Shown in pieces: positions 26,615 to 36,318 of a DNA stretch of 64,000 nucleotides. Below the pieces are notes generated by a model. It searched no databases. It worked only from the letters and a program-made list of their open reading frames with translations, and was not told the DNA's origin. The number at the start of each line of letters is the position of its first letter. The first letter of the stretch is position 1. Where the stretch lies: contig CANQDR010000006.1 of NCBI GenBank assembly GCA_947593615.1, positions 1-64,000 of the forward strand, given 5' to 3'. The DNA is from an uncultured Clostridia bacterium. Its GTDB lineage: Bacteria > Bacillota > Clostridia > Oscillospirales > Acutalibacteraceae. The position numbers were made by a program, and so were the translations under genes.

Positions 26615-27809
26615 AGATCTCAATATGCTTATAAAGGCTTCTTTATCTTCAAGAAAACTGTCCACTTGTTTTTTCTGCTTTTTTATAATAATTTCGGCAA
26701 TTCTTATTTTGCTGTCTGTGGGTATTATACTTCCGTTAAGGGATAATATTGATAATAAAATTAACAATCATATATCCAACAGAGAATTAGTGACAGAATT
26801 TTCTGAAAAAATATCTGAGGATAACATTGATAATATGTTATCTGAAATTAAGAAAGTTGAGCATGTATCGGAAGTTTACCGTATGCCTGCAAAACTTAGA
26901 GTAACGGAAAAATCGGGCGTATTGTTTGATGAATATAACTTTGGATATGTTCATAATGACAGTATTCCGATTATTACATCAGGCAGAGCCTTTGATGAAA
27001 GTGAAACAGGGGTTGCGATAGTGCCTCAGTCCATAAAGGATTTTAATCCGAGCGACAATAAAATACATGAAATACCCGGAGAGAACTTAATAGGCAAAAC
27101 CCTTATTTTGGCTGATGAATGCGGAAATACTCACAAAGCTGAGGTAGTGGGCGCTTACAACACGTCAGACCCCATTTTTTCGGGTGATGAAATTCTTATA
27201 CCTCAAGCTGACTTGCTTAAATATGATGATACAGTATTAAAAACATCACAGGGAATGGGTTCTATTTCTGGTGATAAAAGCTATATAATTTTAATTGACT
27301 CACCAAAGAATGTTGAAGCGGCAATGAATGAAATTATGGGTATTAATATGGTATATCAGAGCAGTATCAATGTTGACGCTGACTCTTATAATACTGCACT
27401 TTTTATATTGATAGCAGCATTGGTATTTTTTATAGTGTTGGTGATGTTTGGATTCTTTATGTTTTTAAAGAACGACGTCAACAACCGAACCGACGAGCTT
27501 GCTTTGTATCGTTCGCTGGGTTATAAATCAAAGCACATATTTTATATTGTTTTTGCCGAACATTTGCTGTTTGGAATTATATCACTTATAGCAGGAGTAA
27601 TAATCACAGAAATGTTAAATATTTTTCTTGTAAATCCATATCTGTACTCTTTCTTAGGAAACACATTTATGGAAATGACCGTAACCGTAACGGTTTGGCA
27701 GATAGGTTGTATCTTACTGTTTTTTGTATTGATATTGATAATTGTTTGCAGAAGCGCTGTCAAACGGAGTGAAAAAATCGACCTTACTGTTTTGCTCAGA
27801 GAAAGATGA
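26604..27809 (+). CDS. MacB/FtsX-type permease B
   Basis: The 401-residue membrane protein has one helix at about residues 20-44, an ectodomain of about 220 residues, then three helices from about residue 266 onward with a cytoplasmic NNRTDELALYRSLGYKSKHI loop, the FtsX signature region. It is distinct in sequence from permeases A1 and A2. Start overlaps the ATPase gene by 11 nt. No second copy exists in the first unit. It ends the accessory region; only about 50 nt separate it from the convergent TraX-like gene. Confidence 0.87.
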   Translation: MKNKDLNMLIKASLSSRKLSTCFFCFFIIISAILILLSVGIILPLRDNIDNKINNHISNRELVTEFSEKISEDNIDNMLSEIKKVEHVSEVYRMPAKLRVTEKSGVLFDEYNFGYVHNDSIPIITSGRAFDESETGVAIVPQSIKDFNPSDNKIHEIPGENLIGKTLILADECGNTHKAEVVGAYNTSDPIFSGDEILIPQADLLKYDDTVLKTSQGMGSISGDKSYIILIDSPKNVEAAMNEIMGINMVYQSSINVDADSYNTALFILIAALVFFIVLVMFGFFMFLKNDVNNRTDELALYRSLGYKSKHIFYIVFAEHLLFGIISLIAGVIITEMLNIFLVNPYLYSFLGNTFMEMTVTVTVWQIGCILLFFVLILIIVCRSAVKRSEKIDLTVLLRER

Positions 27810-27859
27810 AAAAGCTCTGATATTATGAATTGAGTGTTATGTTTTATTTTAAGTGCAGT

Positions 27860-28615
27860 TTATTTGTACCATACAACGCTGATTATCCTTAATATCATAA
27901 GATGCGCCGGATAAAACAGATAGAAAAACCATTTTGAAAATGTTTTTCCGAATTTTATACGTCTGCCGTTGTAGAGATATATAATACAAAATCCTGAGAG
28001 GATGAGTCCTGTTTCATATTTAATTAGGTAAAATAAATATATTTTAAATGTAAAATTGTTTATGAAAATTATCAAAAGATAAAGCGCTGATATAAGAATT
28101 CCTGATACATAAGCTATTTTAATTTTTTTATCGGACTTTTCCGCCCAAAAAAACAAAAGCGTATATATTGGAGCCAATATACCCCAGTCGCAATATTGGC
28201 TTAGTAGGATAATACCTGAAATTACAGTTGCCTTAAAAATCATATTGTTAATTTTATTTTGATTTAAAATCAGCAGAATCAGAAAGCAACAGAACAGAGT
28301 GAAAATCATATTTAATTTATAAAAGGTAATTTCTCCGTATAATGCTAAAGAAAAGGGGATTTGAGAAATTAAAGCGAACAAAAATAAACGCACCGCATAT
28401 TTCTGTTTGGAATGTGTGAAATGATAGCCCTCTGCAAGAAAATAGCACATAGTGGGAGCTGTAAAATATCCGATAATGTTAAATAATTTGAACATCAATG
28501 TATCAGGGGCAAGAAATATATGTGCGTAATGATTGAGAAACATTGTAAATACTGCTATGTATTTTATTATATCGCGGTTTAACGGTTTGTCCTTTCTGTA
28601 ACTGTCCAAATTCAT
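27860..28615 (-). CDS. TraX family membrane protein
   Basis: The 251-residue protein has about seven or eight hydrophobic segments. KPLNRDIIKYIAVFTMFLNH and CYFLAEGYHFTHSKQKYAVR are typical of the TraX family, named after the F-pilin N-acetylase. Chromosomal homologues are common in Firmicutes without any conjugation genes, and none are seen here, so an acyltransferase of unknown substrate is the best reading. The AGGTGA site is upstream of the ATG. Confidence 0.82.
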   Translation of the reverse strand: MNLDSYRKDKPLNRDIIKYIAVFTMFLNHYAHIFLAPDTLMFKLFNIIGYFTAPTMCYFLAEGYHFTHSKQKYAVRLFLFALISQIPFSLALYGEITFYKLNMIFTLFCCFLILLILNQNKINNMIFKATVISGIILLSQYCDWGILAPIYTLLFFWAEKSDKKIKIAYVSGILISALYLLIIFINNFTFKIYLFYLIKYETGLILSGFCIIYLYNGRRIKFGKTFSKWFFYLFYPAHLMILRIISVVWYK

Positions 28616-28803
28616 ATATACTCACCTGATTGCTGATATTTTTGATTATTTTTTATTATATCACAAGAATTTTTATAATTCTACAAACAAAGTTAACTGC
28701 ATAAAATATAGAATATAAATAATAATTGATTTGTCTTGATTTACAAATATCACAATAAACCATTGTTAAAATTCACAGTTTTTTAAAAGATGTTGATTTC
28801 TTA

Positions 28804-28832
28804 TTGCGTTTTTTGCCAAAATTTAGTAAAAT
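28804..28832 (+). promoter_or_regulatory. Possible aquaporin promoter
   Basis: TTGCGT (28804-28809), 17-nt spacer, TAAAAT (28827-28832), 58 nt before the aquaporin start. Moderate match only. The 28616-28803 stretch holds nothing I can support. Confidence 0.4.
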
Positions 28833-28890
28833 TAAATTGTCGAAAATGTTTTGTTTTTCGAACAATTTTATAAAATTTGGAGGATTATTT

Positions 28891-29565
28891 ATGAATGCAA
28901 TTAAAAAGTATCTTGCGGAATTAATCGGAACTCTCGTTCTTGTTCTGTTTGCCTGCGGTGTTGCCGCAGTCCTGGGCTGTAACGGACAGGAACCCAATGC
29001 CGCATATTTTATGACGGCGCTTGCCTTTGGTCTTGTAATCGTTGCAATGGCTTATTCAATCGGTAATGTATCGGGATGTCACATTAATCCCGCTGTTTCT
29101 ATTGCAATGCTTGTTTCAGGCAAAATGAACGTAAAGGATTTTATCGGATATATCGTTGCTCAGTTTGCAGGCGCAATTGCAGGTGCAGGAATACTTTGCT
29201 ATTTTGCTCCCGACACAGGTCTTGGCGCAAACGCGCTCTTTGAGGGTGACGTTGTTAAATCGCTGATTATTGAAATTATTCTTACATTCGTATTTGTAAT
29301 TGCTATTCTCGGAGTTACATCCAAAATTGAGAACAGTGCTGTTGCAGGTGTTGTAATCGGTCTTACACTTACACTTGTACATATTTTCGGCATTCACTTT
29401 ACAGGTACTTCCGTAAATCCTGCAAGAAGCTTAGGTCCTGCTATTTTCGTTGGTGGAGACGCACTTACAAATGTATGGGTATTTATTGTTGCCCCTCTTG
29501 TAGGTGGTATTTTAGCTGCTCTTGTATATAAGCTTATTACATTAAAAAATGCTGAAGAAAAGTAA
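28891..29565 (+). CDS. Aquaporin (MIP family channel)
   Basis: The 224-residue membrane channel has six helices and the two NPA loops, GCHINPAVSIAM near residue 62 and GTSVNPARSLGPAIF near 178. The arginine after the second NPA and the lack of the glycerol-facilitator insert and its NPARD aspartate favour an AqpZ-like water channel rather than GlpF. An upstream in-frame ATG at 28804 is rejected; GGAGG lies 8 nt before ATG 28891. No glycerol genes nearby. Confidence 0.93.
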   Translation: MNAIKKYLAELIGTLVLVLFACGVAAVLGCNGQEPNAAYFMTALAFGLVIVAMAYSIGNVSGCHINPAVSIAMLVSGKMNVKDFIGYIVAQFAGAIAGAGILCYFAPDTGLGANALFEGDVVKSLIIEIILTFVFVIAILGVTSKIENSAVAGVVIGLTLTLVHIFGIHFTGTSVNPARSLGPAIFVGGDALTNVWVFIVAPLVGGILAALVYKLITLKNAEEK

Positions 29566-29616
29566 TTAATTTTAGTTCTACAGATATATTATCAGTATAA
29601 TATTTTAAGTATTATA

Positions 29617-29660
29617 AAAAACGACAGGAATTTCATTTTGAATTCCTGCCGTTTTTGTCT
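29617..29660. terminator. Bidirectional terminator between aquaporin and pheA
   Basis: AAAAACG-ACAGGAATT, short loop, AATTCCTG-CCGTTTTT, with T-rich tails on both strands. It can serve both convergent genes. Confidence 0.8.
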
Positions 29661-29684
29661 TTTTCATAATATTAAAATGTGAAT

Positions 29685-30812
29685 TTACAACTCGCAGTAG
29701 TTGCCCAAAAAGCTAAATTCGGGCATTTCTTCGCTTAGCTGGCTTATAAGGTCAATCACGTTATCGCTGTGAACATTTCCCGAAAAATCAAGATAGAAAA
29801 GATACTCAAATTCTTTGTCTTTTCTCGGCCGTGATTCAATTTTTGTCAGGTTCAGTCCGAGAGAATTAAATCTGCACAAAAGGCTGTAAAGCGAACCCGT
29901 AACGTGAGGAAGAGAAAAACAAAGGCTGATTTTATTTGCGTTTTCAGATATGTAAAGCTTTTTTGAAATGACAATAAAGCGTGTGGTGTTTTCCTTGTTG
30001 TCCTGAAGATGATCGTCAAGAATTTTCAGTCCGTATTCCTTAGCCGCCATATATGAACATATTGCCGCAACATTCAGGCGTTTTTCTTTTATTACATCTC
30101 TTGCCGCTATGGCTGTGTTTGAACATGGTACAGAATCAAAATTGTGTTTTGCAATGTAGTCGGAACACTGCGAAATTGCCTGAGGATGTGACCAAATCTT
30201 TTCAATGTCGGAAAATTCCGATTGCGTTAATCCACCAAGACAGTAATCAATAGGCAAATCTAAAGCTCCTATAATGTAAAAGCGATGTTTTAAAATAAGG
30301 TCGTAAACTGTGGAAACAGAACCTGCGTTTGAGTTCTCAACAGGGAGAACGCCGCAGCTGACTTCGCCCTTATCAACCGCCTCGAAAACATCTCCGAAAG
30401 TTTTACAGCTTACGGGAGTTCCGTTAGGAAAAAGCCTTAATGCAGCCTCGTGTCCGTTGGCTCCCTTTATGCCCTGATACGCCACCTTTATGTTATCAGT
30501 TTCCATATTTGAAGAGGCATTTAAAATATCCTCTCTCAGTTTTTTTCCGCTTCCGACAATATTATGCTGAAGTGCACGAGAAAGCTCCATTATGTTTGAG
30601 TAAAGCAGTCTTGCGTGAGAACCGTATTCTCCGCCTTTTTCTGCAACTGCATCGAGAATTTCATTTTCACGTCCTTCGTTCAGCACAGGAATATTGTTTT
30701 CTTTCTTATAAATCCCTACTTCTTTTGCACAATCCATTCTTTTTTTGAAAAGTTCAATCAGCTCATTGTCAATCTTATCAATTTCAACTCTGATTTCGCT
30801 TAGATTTTTCAT
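29685..30812 (-). CDS. pheA: Bifunctional chorismate mutase / prephenate dehydratase
   Basis: This 375-residue fusion makes prephenate from chorismate and converts it to phenylpyruvate. Residues 1-85 are an AroQ-type chorismate mutase (EIRVEIDKIDNELIELFKKR), residues about 108-285 the prephenate dehydratase with TRFIVISKK containing the catalytic TRF motif, and residues 295-375 an ACT domain with IESRPRK, the phenylalanine-binding ESRP motif. Feedback inhibition by phenylalanine is therefore likely. It is the last gene of the aro operon, 14 nt after aroC. Confidence 0.95.
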   Translation of the reverse strand: MKNLSEIRVEIDKIDNELIELFKKRMDCAKEVGIYKKENNIPVLNEGRENEILDAVAEKGGEYGSHARLLYSNIMELSRALQHNIVGSGKKLREDILNASSNMETDNIKVAYQGIKGANGHEAALRLFPNGTPVSCKTFGDVFEAVDKGEVSCGVLPVENSNAGSVSTVYDLILKHRFYIIGALDLPIDYCLGGLTQSEFSDIEKIWSHPQAISQCSDYIAKHNFDSVPCSNTAIAARDVIKEKRLNVAAICSYMAAKEYGLKILDDHLQDNKENTTRFIVISKKLYISENANKISLCFSLPHVTGSLYSLLCRFNSLGLNLTKIESRPRKDKEFEYLFYLDFSGNVHSDNVIDLISQLSEEMPEFSFLGNYCEL

Positions 30813-30826
30813 TGTGATACATCCTT

Positions 30827-31897
30827 TTACATCAGATTAATAATTGCAATTGCCGTTACGGCTTCAATTACGGGAACGGCACGCGGAACAATGCAGGGGT
30901 CGTGCCTGCCGTGTACCTCAAGCTCTGAATTTTCCTTTTTCTGCAAATCAACAGTTTTCTGTTTTTGAGAAATTGACGGAGTAGGTTTTACTGCGGCTCT
31001 GAAAATAACAGGCATACCGTTTGTGATTCCGCCGAGTATACCTCCGCAGTTGTTGGTTTCGGTCACGACCTTTCCGTCAACATATCTGAAAGGGTCGTTT
31101 GACTGAGAACCTCGCATTTGTGACAGCTCGAAGCCTTTTCCAAATTCAATTCCCTTAATTGCGGGAACTCCGAAAACTGCCTTTGCTATAACTCCCTCAA
31201 CACCGTCAAACATAGGTTCGCCTATACCTGCTTCAATTCCCGTTACGGCACATTCAACAGTTCCGCCAATGCTGTCAAGATTCATTCTTGCATCCTCAAC
31301 CTGATTTCTCATATTTTCTTCAGCGCTTTCGTCGATAAGCGCAAATGATGAAGCGTTAAGTCGTTCTATCAGCTTGACGTCAATATTCGTAGGATCAAAC
31401 TGTTTGTCTTTGACGGTTCCTATGCTGTTTATGTGAGCGGCAATTTTTATGCCCCTTTTTTCCAATATCTGCCTGCATATTGCTCCTGCAAATACAATAG
31501 TTGCAGTAAGTCTGCCCGAAAAATGACCGCCGCCCCTGATGTCGTTTGAAGCATTATATTTTACAAAAGCGGTATAGTCGCTGTGCCCCGGTCTGGGACA
31601 GCTCAGCAGATTGCTGTAGTCGCCGCTTTTTGTGTTTGTATTTTCAATTACGGCGCAGAGAGGTGCGCCTGTGAGCGTATCATCAAGCATACCGGAAAGC
31701 ACTTTCGGCAGGTCGCTTTCTTTGCGCGGAGTTGCGGTCTTGTCTTTACCCGGTGCGCGGCGTGACATTTGAACAAGAACCTTGTCCATATCGATCTTCA
31801 CACCTGCCGGAAGTCCGTCAATTACAACACCAATGCCGTTTCCGTGGCTTTCTCCGAATATCGAGATTTTTATTTTGTCACCGTAAGTCGAGGACAT
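30827..31897 (-). CDS. aroC: Chorismate synthase
   Basis: This 356-residue FMN-dependent enzyme converts EPSP to chorismate. It starts MSSTYGDKIKISIFGESHG, and shows RRAPGKDKTATPRKESD, GHSDYTAFVKYN and RGGGHFSGRLTA, all active-site or flavin-site blocks. The frame opens at TTG 31912, but GGAGG sits 8 nt before ATG 31897. The start lies 20 nt inside the aroA gene, so translation is coupled. Confidence 0.96.
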   Translation of the reverse strand: MSSTYGDKIKISIFGESHGNGIGVVIDGLPAGVKIDMDKVLVQMSRRAPGKDKTATPRKESDLPKVLSGMLDDTLTGAPLCAVIENTNTKSGDYSNLLSCPRPGHSDYTAFVKYNASNDIRGGGHFSGRLTATIVFAGAICRQILEKRGIKIAAHINSIGTVKDKQFDPTNIDVKLIERLNASSFALIDESAEENMRNQVEDARMNLDSIGGTVECAVTGIEAGIGEPMFDGVEGVIAKAVFGVPAIKGIEFGKGFELSQMRGSQSNDPFRYVDGKVVTETNNCGGILGGITNGMPVIFRAAVKPTPSISQKQKTVDLQKKENSELEVHGRHDPCIVPRAVPVIEAVTAIAIINLM

Positions 31898-33149
31898 TTG
31901 CCTTTCCTCCAATGCTGTTATAATCGCTGAAAAAGTCGGGATAACTTTTATTTATGCTCAGTGCGTCGGTGCACTCAATTGTATTTTCAAGTCCTGCGGC
32001 GCATACTGCGGCAGACATAACAATTCTGTGGTCGTTACAGCCGCCTGCTTTTCCGCCCGAAAAACTCTTGATACCCGTTATTTCGAGTCCGTCAGAAAGC
32101 TCCTTTACGTTTCCGCCAAGTTTATTTATCAAATGGGCAGTTGATTTTAAACGATCGCTTTCTTTGATTCTCAGTCTTTCCGCCTTGATGATTTTAGTCG
32201 TACCCTCAGCAAATGAGGCGCATACCGCAAGAACTGGAACGAGGTCGGGTATTTGCGAGGCGTCAATCGTTATTGCGTGCATTTTTCCGCTTTTAACGGT
32301 AACGCTTGTATCTGTCTGATTGACTTTTGCGCCGAATTCGGAAAGAATTTCGCAAATTTTTTTGTCACCCTGCGCAGAATTTTCATTTACGCCTTTTACG
32401 GTTACACTTCCGTTTATTGCGGCACTCACCATAAAAAATGCCGCCTGCGACCAGTCACCATCTGTAGTGTAATTGGCGGCAATATATTGCTGATTGCCTT
32501 TAATGTGCCAGCCGTAATCGGTTGTTTTTACTTTCACGCCGAATTTTAACATAGTGTAAATTGTCATATTTATGTATCCTGCGCTTTCGATCGGTGAGGT
32601 CAGCACAATGTCGCTGTCACCGTCAAGCAGGGGAAGTGCAAAAAGCAGACCTGTAATAAACTGAGAGCTTACGTTCCCCGGAATTTCAAAACGTCCGCTT
32701 TGGAGTTTACCTTTGATTTTAAGCGGAAGTACGCCTGTGGTTTCACATTCAACACCTGCCGTTGGCAAAATATCGGCAAAAAGTCCAATTGGACGCGGCA
32801 AAAGACTGCCGTGACCGACAAACTCTGTTTCAACGCCGCCGAGAGCGGCTACAGGGATAAAGAATCTGAGAGTGCTTCCGCTTTCTCCGCAGTCAAGAAC
32901 AGCATTTCTGTTTTTGAATATATCTGCCGCGTCAATAGTAAGAACATTATTTTCAAGCTGTGTTTTTGCTCCGAGTGCTTCAATACAGCCTATTGTCGCC
33001 TTAATGTCGTTTGAGAGTGCAACAGGTGAAATCGTGCTTATGCCCCTTGAAAGAGCCGCACAGATTATGGCACGGTGAACGTCGCTTTTTGAGGGCGGAG
33101 CGGTAACCGTTCCGTTTGGCGTGAAAGGTGAGTAAATTACGTTTGGCAT
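31878..33149 (-). CDS. aroA: 3-phosphoshikimate 1-carboxyvinyltransferase (EPSP synthase)
   Basis: This 423-residue enzyme joins shikimate 3-phosphate with PEP. PPSKSDVHRAI near the N-terminus, DCGESGSTLRFFIPV (the PEP/glyphosate loop, differing from the GNAGT of the enterobacterial class), GDWSQAAFF and LRIKESDRL near the C-terminus identify it. The open frame reaches 33245, but AGGAGATACAA directly before ATG 33149 fixes the start. It overlaps aroC by 20 nt. Confidence 0.95.
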   Translation of the reverse strand: MPNVIYSPFTPNGTVTAPPSKSDVHRAIICAALSRGISTISPVALSNDIKATIGCIEALGAKTQLENNVLTIDAADIFKNRNAVLDCGESGSTLRFFIPVAALGGVETEFVGHGSLLPRPIGLFADILPTAGVECETTGVLPLKIKGKLQSGRFEIPGNVSSQFITGLLFALPLLDGDSDIVLTSPIESAGYINMTIYTMLKFGVKVKTTDYGWHIKGNQQYIAANYTTDGDWSQAAFFMVSAAINGSVTVKGVNENSAQGDKKICEILSEFGAKVNQTDTSVTVKSGKMHAITIDASQIPDLVPVLAVCASFAEGTTKIIKAERLRIKESDRLKSTAHLINKLGGNVKELSDGLEITGIKSFSGGKAGGCNDHRIVMSAAVCAAGLENTIECTDALSINKSYPDFFSDYNSIGGKANVLDLR

Positions 33150-33210
33150 TTGTATCTCCTGGAATTTTGTGTATCTGAAAAGTATCAATATGTTTAGTAT
33201 AAGATATGTC

Positions 33211-34263
33211 TTAGTCTGTTGTAATGAAATCAAGAAGCTGGTCAAGCTTAATTTTTTTTGTAAAGCTGTCGCCTATTTTATTGAGCAGAACAAGATTAAT
33301 GCTGCCGCCTGTGGTTTTTTTGTCACTCATTGCGGCTTTTGCCATATCTTCAAATGACGCGTCATCGTGTGTCGGCAGACCGTATTTAAGGCATAAATCT
33401 GCAATTTTGTCCGCAGTTCCTGTTTCCGTAATTCCTGCCTTTTCGCCTGCTTTTGAGATTAAAACCATTCCGATGGCAACAGCCATTCCATGCGAAATAC
33501 CTTTGAAGTTATATATTTTTTCAATTGCGTGGCCGAGCGTATGTCCAAAGTTGAGAAGCATTCTTTCGCCTGCCTCACGTTCATCTCGGCTTACAACATC
33601 ACGTTTGATTGAAACGCACTTTTCAATTACATCCTCAATGTGGTCAAGGGCATTTTCATCGGCAAGATTTTTAAAAAAGTCGGAATCTTTGATACAGCCG
33701 TATTTGATAACCTCAGCCATACCGTCACACACATATGTATCGGACAGAGTTTTTAGTGTATCGGGGTCAATTAAAACGGCTGTCGGCTGATGAAATGCGC
33801 CCACAAGGTTTTTTCCGTATGACAAATCAACTCCTGTTTTTCCGCCTACTGATGAGTCAACCTGCGCCAGAAGAGATGTCGGAATCTGAATAAAGTCAAT
33901 TCCTCTAAGATATGTTGCAGCGGCAAAGCCTGCCATGTCACCTGTCACACCGCCTCCGAGAGCAATAATAATATCCTTGCGCGTCATTTTAAAGCCTGCA
34001 AGAGTATTGTACATTTCTGAAACAGTGTTCAGATTTTTAGACTCTTCTCCTGCCTTGAAAATATGGGTTTTAACCTCAAAGCCCTGCTTTTCAAGAGAGT
34101 TGAGCACCCGCCACTGATAATGAGGCGCAACATTTGTGTCGGTAATTACCGTAACTTTCTTTGCGGACGACAATTTTCGAGCATACTCGCCGCATTGTTC
34201 AATAATGCCTCGTTCAATATATATGTCATACGGTTTTCCAGTTTCAACGTGAACTGTTCTCAA
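33211..34263 (-). CDS. aroB: 3-dehydroquinate synthase
   Basis: This 350-residue NAD- and metal-dependent enzyme closes DAHP to dehydroquinate. KVTVITDTNVAPHY, ALGGGVTGDMAGFAAATYLRG, PTSLLAQVDSSVGGKTGVD and the metal-site NFGHTLGHAIE are diagnostic. ATGs at 34305 and 34281 lack good sites; TTG 34263 has AAAGGAG 7 nt upstream and yields the usual RTVHVET beginning, so I prefer it. Confidence 0.94.
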   Translation of the reverse strand: MRTVHVETGKPYDIYIERGIIEQCGEYARKLSSAKKVTVITDTNVAPHYQWRVLNSLEKQGFEVKTHIFKAGEESKNLNTVSEMYNTLAGFKMTRKDIIIALGGGVTGDMAGFAAATYLRGIDFIQIPTSLLAQVDSSVGGKTGVDLSYGKNLVGAFHQPTAVLIDPDTLKTLSDTYVCDGMAEVIKYGCIKDSDFFKNLADENALDHIEDVIEKCVSIKRDVVSRDEREAGERMLLNFGHTLGHAIEKIYNFKGISHGMAVAIGMVLISKAGEKAGITETGTADKIADLCLKYGLPTHDDASFEDMAKAAMSDKKTTGGSINLVLLNKIGDSFTKKIKLDQLLDFITTD

Positions 34264-34360
34264 AGGAAACGCTCCTTTCATTTTTCCAATACACTCTGAT
34301 TTCAATGTTATAAAATGAAAAACTTATCGCAAAGTTTAGATATGTGCTTTGTTTGCAGTG

Positions 34361-35191
34361 CTATTCGCCGAGAGCCTCTTTTACTTTGTGACCCTGTTCA
34401 AGCAGGTCGGCAAGGGCTTTTTTATCTTCACTTTTTACGGCATTGATAATTGCGGTGATGTTTTCAATAAGAATGTCAAGTTCTTTTATAAGCGGTTCTT
34501 TATTTTCAAGAAACAGCTCGCTCCAAAGCTTTGAGTTGATGTTTGCAACCCTTGAAACATCACGGTAGCTTCCTGCCGAAAAACCGTTGTGATTAGGACA
34601 GCACGGACTCATCACATATGCGCAGGCGAGAACGTGTGGAAGCTGAGAAGTAAAAGCAATCATTCTGTCGTGTTCTTCCGGGTTTGTTATTTTAATTGTT
34701 GTGAATCCTATTGATTTTGCAAGAGAGGAAAGCACGTCAACATATTTTTGCTCTGCACCGCAGGGGGTGATTATATAGCTTGCATTTTTGTAAAGCTCAG
34801 AGTCGGATACATCAAAACCGTTTGTTTCTTTGCCTGCCATAGGATGGCTTCCGATAAATACGAATCCGAATTTTTTTGAAAGCTCTTTAAGCTTTGGGCA
34901 AATCGCGCTTTTTATGCCCGAGGCGTCTGTTACGATAGAACCTTTTTTTATGTGGGTTCCGTTTTTTTCAATAAAATCTATATCAGCCTGCGGATACATT
35001 GCAAGAATAATAATATCTGCTTTTCCAAGGCTTTCATTTGTACCGATTTCATCAATTGCTCCGATTTCAAGAGCCTTTTGTGCGGTTTCAGCAGTGCGGT
35101 TAATACCTATAACATAATGGTCGGTATATTTTTTAATCGCTTTGCAAAAGCTTCCGCCTATAATTCCAAGCCCGATTACAGCAATATTCAT
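34361..35191 (-). CDS. tyrA: Prephenate dehydrogenase
   Basis: This 276-residue NAD(P)-dependent enzyme leads to 4-hydroxyphenylpyruvate and tyrosine. The Rossmann motif GLGIIGGSFCKAI is at residues 7-19, followed by FIGSHPMAGKETNGF and the substrate-site ITNPEEHDRMIAFTSQLPH. There is no C-terminal ACT domain, so tyrosine feedback at this step is less likely. Lies between aroF and aroB in the operon. Confidence 0.94.
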   Translation of the reverse strand: MNIAVIGLGIIGGSFCKAIKKYTDHYVIGINRTAETAQKALEIGAIDEIGTNESLGKADIIILAMYPQADIDFIEKNGTHIKKGSIVTDASGIKSAICPKLKELSKKFGFVFIGSHPMAGKETNGFDVSDSELYKNASYIITPCGAEQKYVDVLSSLAKSIGFTTIKITNPEEHDRMIAFTSQLPHVLACAYVMSPCCPNHNGFSAGSYRDVSRVANINSKLWSELFLENKEPLIKELDILIENITAIINAVKSEDKKALADLLEQGHKVKEALGE

Positions 35192-35234
35192 TGCACAGCC
35201 TCCAATTGATTAGTCTTGTGTTAGAAGAAGATTA

Positions 35235-36245
35235 TTAATTATTAATCGAGTTTTTAAGCGCAAATACCTTTTTTGCAACTCCATCAAACTGTTTTGGAGT
35301 GAGCGACTGTGCACCGTCCGAAAGAGCGTGAGGAGGGTCGTTGTGAACTTCAATAATAAGACCGTCAGCGCCTGCGGCAACAGACGCCATTGCAAGCGGC
35401 TCAACAAGCCATGATTTTCCTGCTGCATGGCTTGGGTCAACGATAACGGGAAGATGAGAAAGCTGTTTGATAATCGGTACAGCCGATATGTCCAGCGTGT
35501 TGCGCGTAAAGGTTTCATAGGTACGTATTCCCCGTTCGCAGAGTATAACCTTGTCATTACCGCCTGCCATAATATATTCGGCGCTCATAAGCCATTCCTC
35601 AATTGTTGCCGAAAGTCCGCGCTTTAAAAGGATCGGCTTGTCTGTTTTGCCAAGCTCCTTTAACAGCTCGAAGTTTTGCATATTTCTTGCGCCAACCTGA
35701 ATTATATCTACATTTTCAAACATATCAATGTGTGACGCGCGCATAATTTCGGTAACAATCGGAAGTCCTGTTTCTTTTCTTGCGATTTTCAGCAGGTCAA
35801 GACCCTCTGCTTTAAGTCCCTGAAACGCATACGGTGAGGTGCGGGGTTTGAATGCGCCTCCTCTTAAAAGTGTTGCGCCCGATTTTTTAACATCCTTTGC
35901 TATCTGTACGATTTGTTCTTCGCTTTCAACAGAGCAAGGTCCTGCCATAATATGCAGACTGCCGTCGCCGATAGTTACATTATCATTTATTTTAATAACA
36001 GTATTGTCGGGATGGAATTTTCTGTTTGCCTTTTTATACGGCTCCTGAACGCGTTTAACGCTTTCGACAATATCCTGTGCGTCAATGTACTCAATGTCAA
36101 CTTTTGTTGTGTCGCCTATAAGACCGAGGACGGTTGACTGAACGCCTTCCCATTTATTAACTTTAACGTTGTAAGAGTCTTTCAGCATTTGCGTAAATTT
36201 ATTAAGCTGTTCATCTGATGTAGACGGCTTTAATACTATGATCAT
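35235..36245 (-). CDS. aroF: DAHP synthase (3-deoxy-7-phosphoheptulonate synthase, AroA-I-beta type)
   Basis: This 336-residue enzyme condenses PEP with erythrose 4-phosphate, the first step of the pathway. Residues 1-70 form a ferredoxin-like regulatory domain ([17 protein letters not shown]); the barrel has [61 protein letters not shown] and [12 protein letters not shown]. The N-terminal domain is the expected site of feedback control. Confidence 0.95.
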   Translation of the reverse strand: MIIVLKPSTSDEQLNKFTQMLKDSYNVKVNKWEGVQSTVLGLIGDTTKVDIEYIDAQDIVESVKRVQEPYKKANRKFHPDNTVIKINDNVTIGDGSLHIMAGPCSVESEEQIVQIAKDVKKSGATLLRGGAFKPRTSPYAFQGLKAEGLDLLKIARKETGLPIVTEIMRASHIDMFENVDIIQVGARNMQNFELLKELGKTDKPILLKRGLSATIEEWLMSAEYIMAGGNDKVILCERGIRTYETFTRNTLDISAVPIIKQLSHLPVIVDPSHAAGKSWLVEPLAMASVAAGADGLIIEVHNDPPHALSDGAQSLTPKQFDGVAKKVFALKNSINN

Positions 36246-36318
36246 TTTATTCTATCCTTTCGTAATTCAAGCTGTAATATATTTTATCACTTTAAAGCGC
36301 TATAATCAATAGCTCTTA

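Noticed and set aside
27860-28615. Evidence for a conjugative element from the TraX-like gene
   Set aside because: TraX homologues are common chromosomal genes in Firmicutes and no relaxase, mating-pair or integrase genes are in the window.
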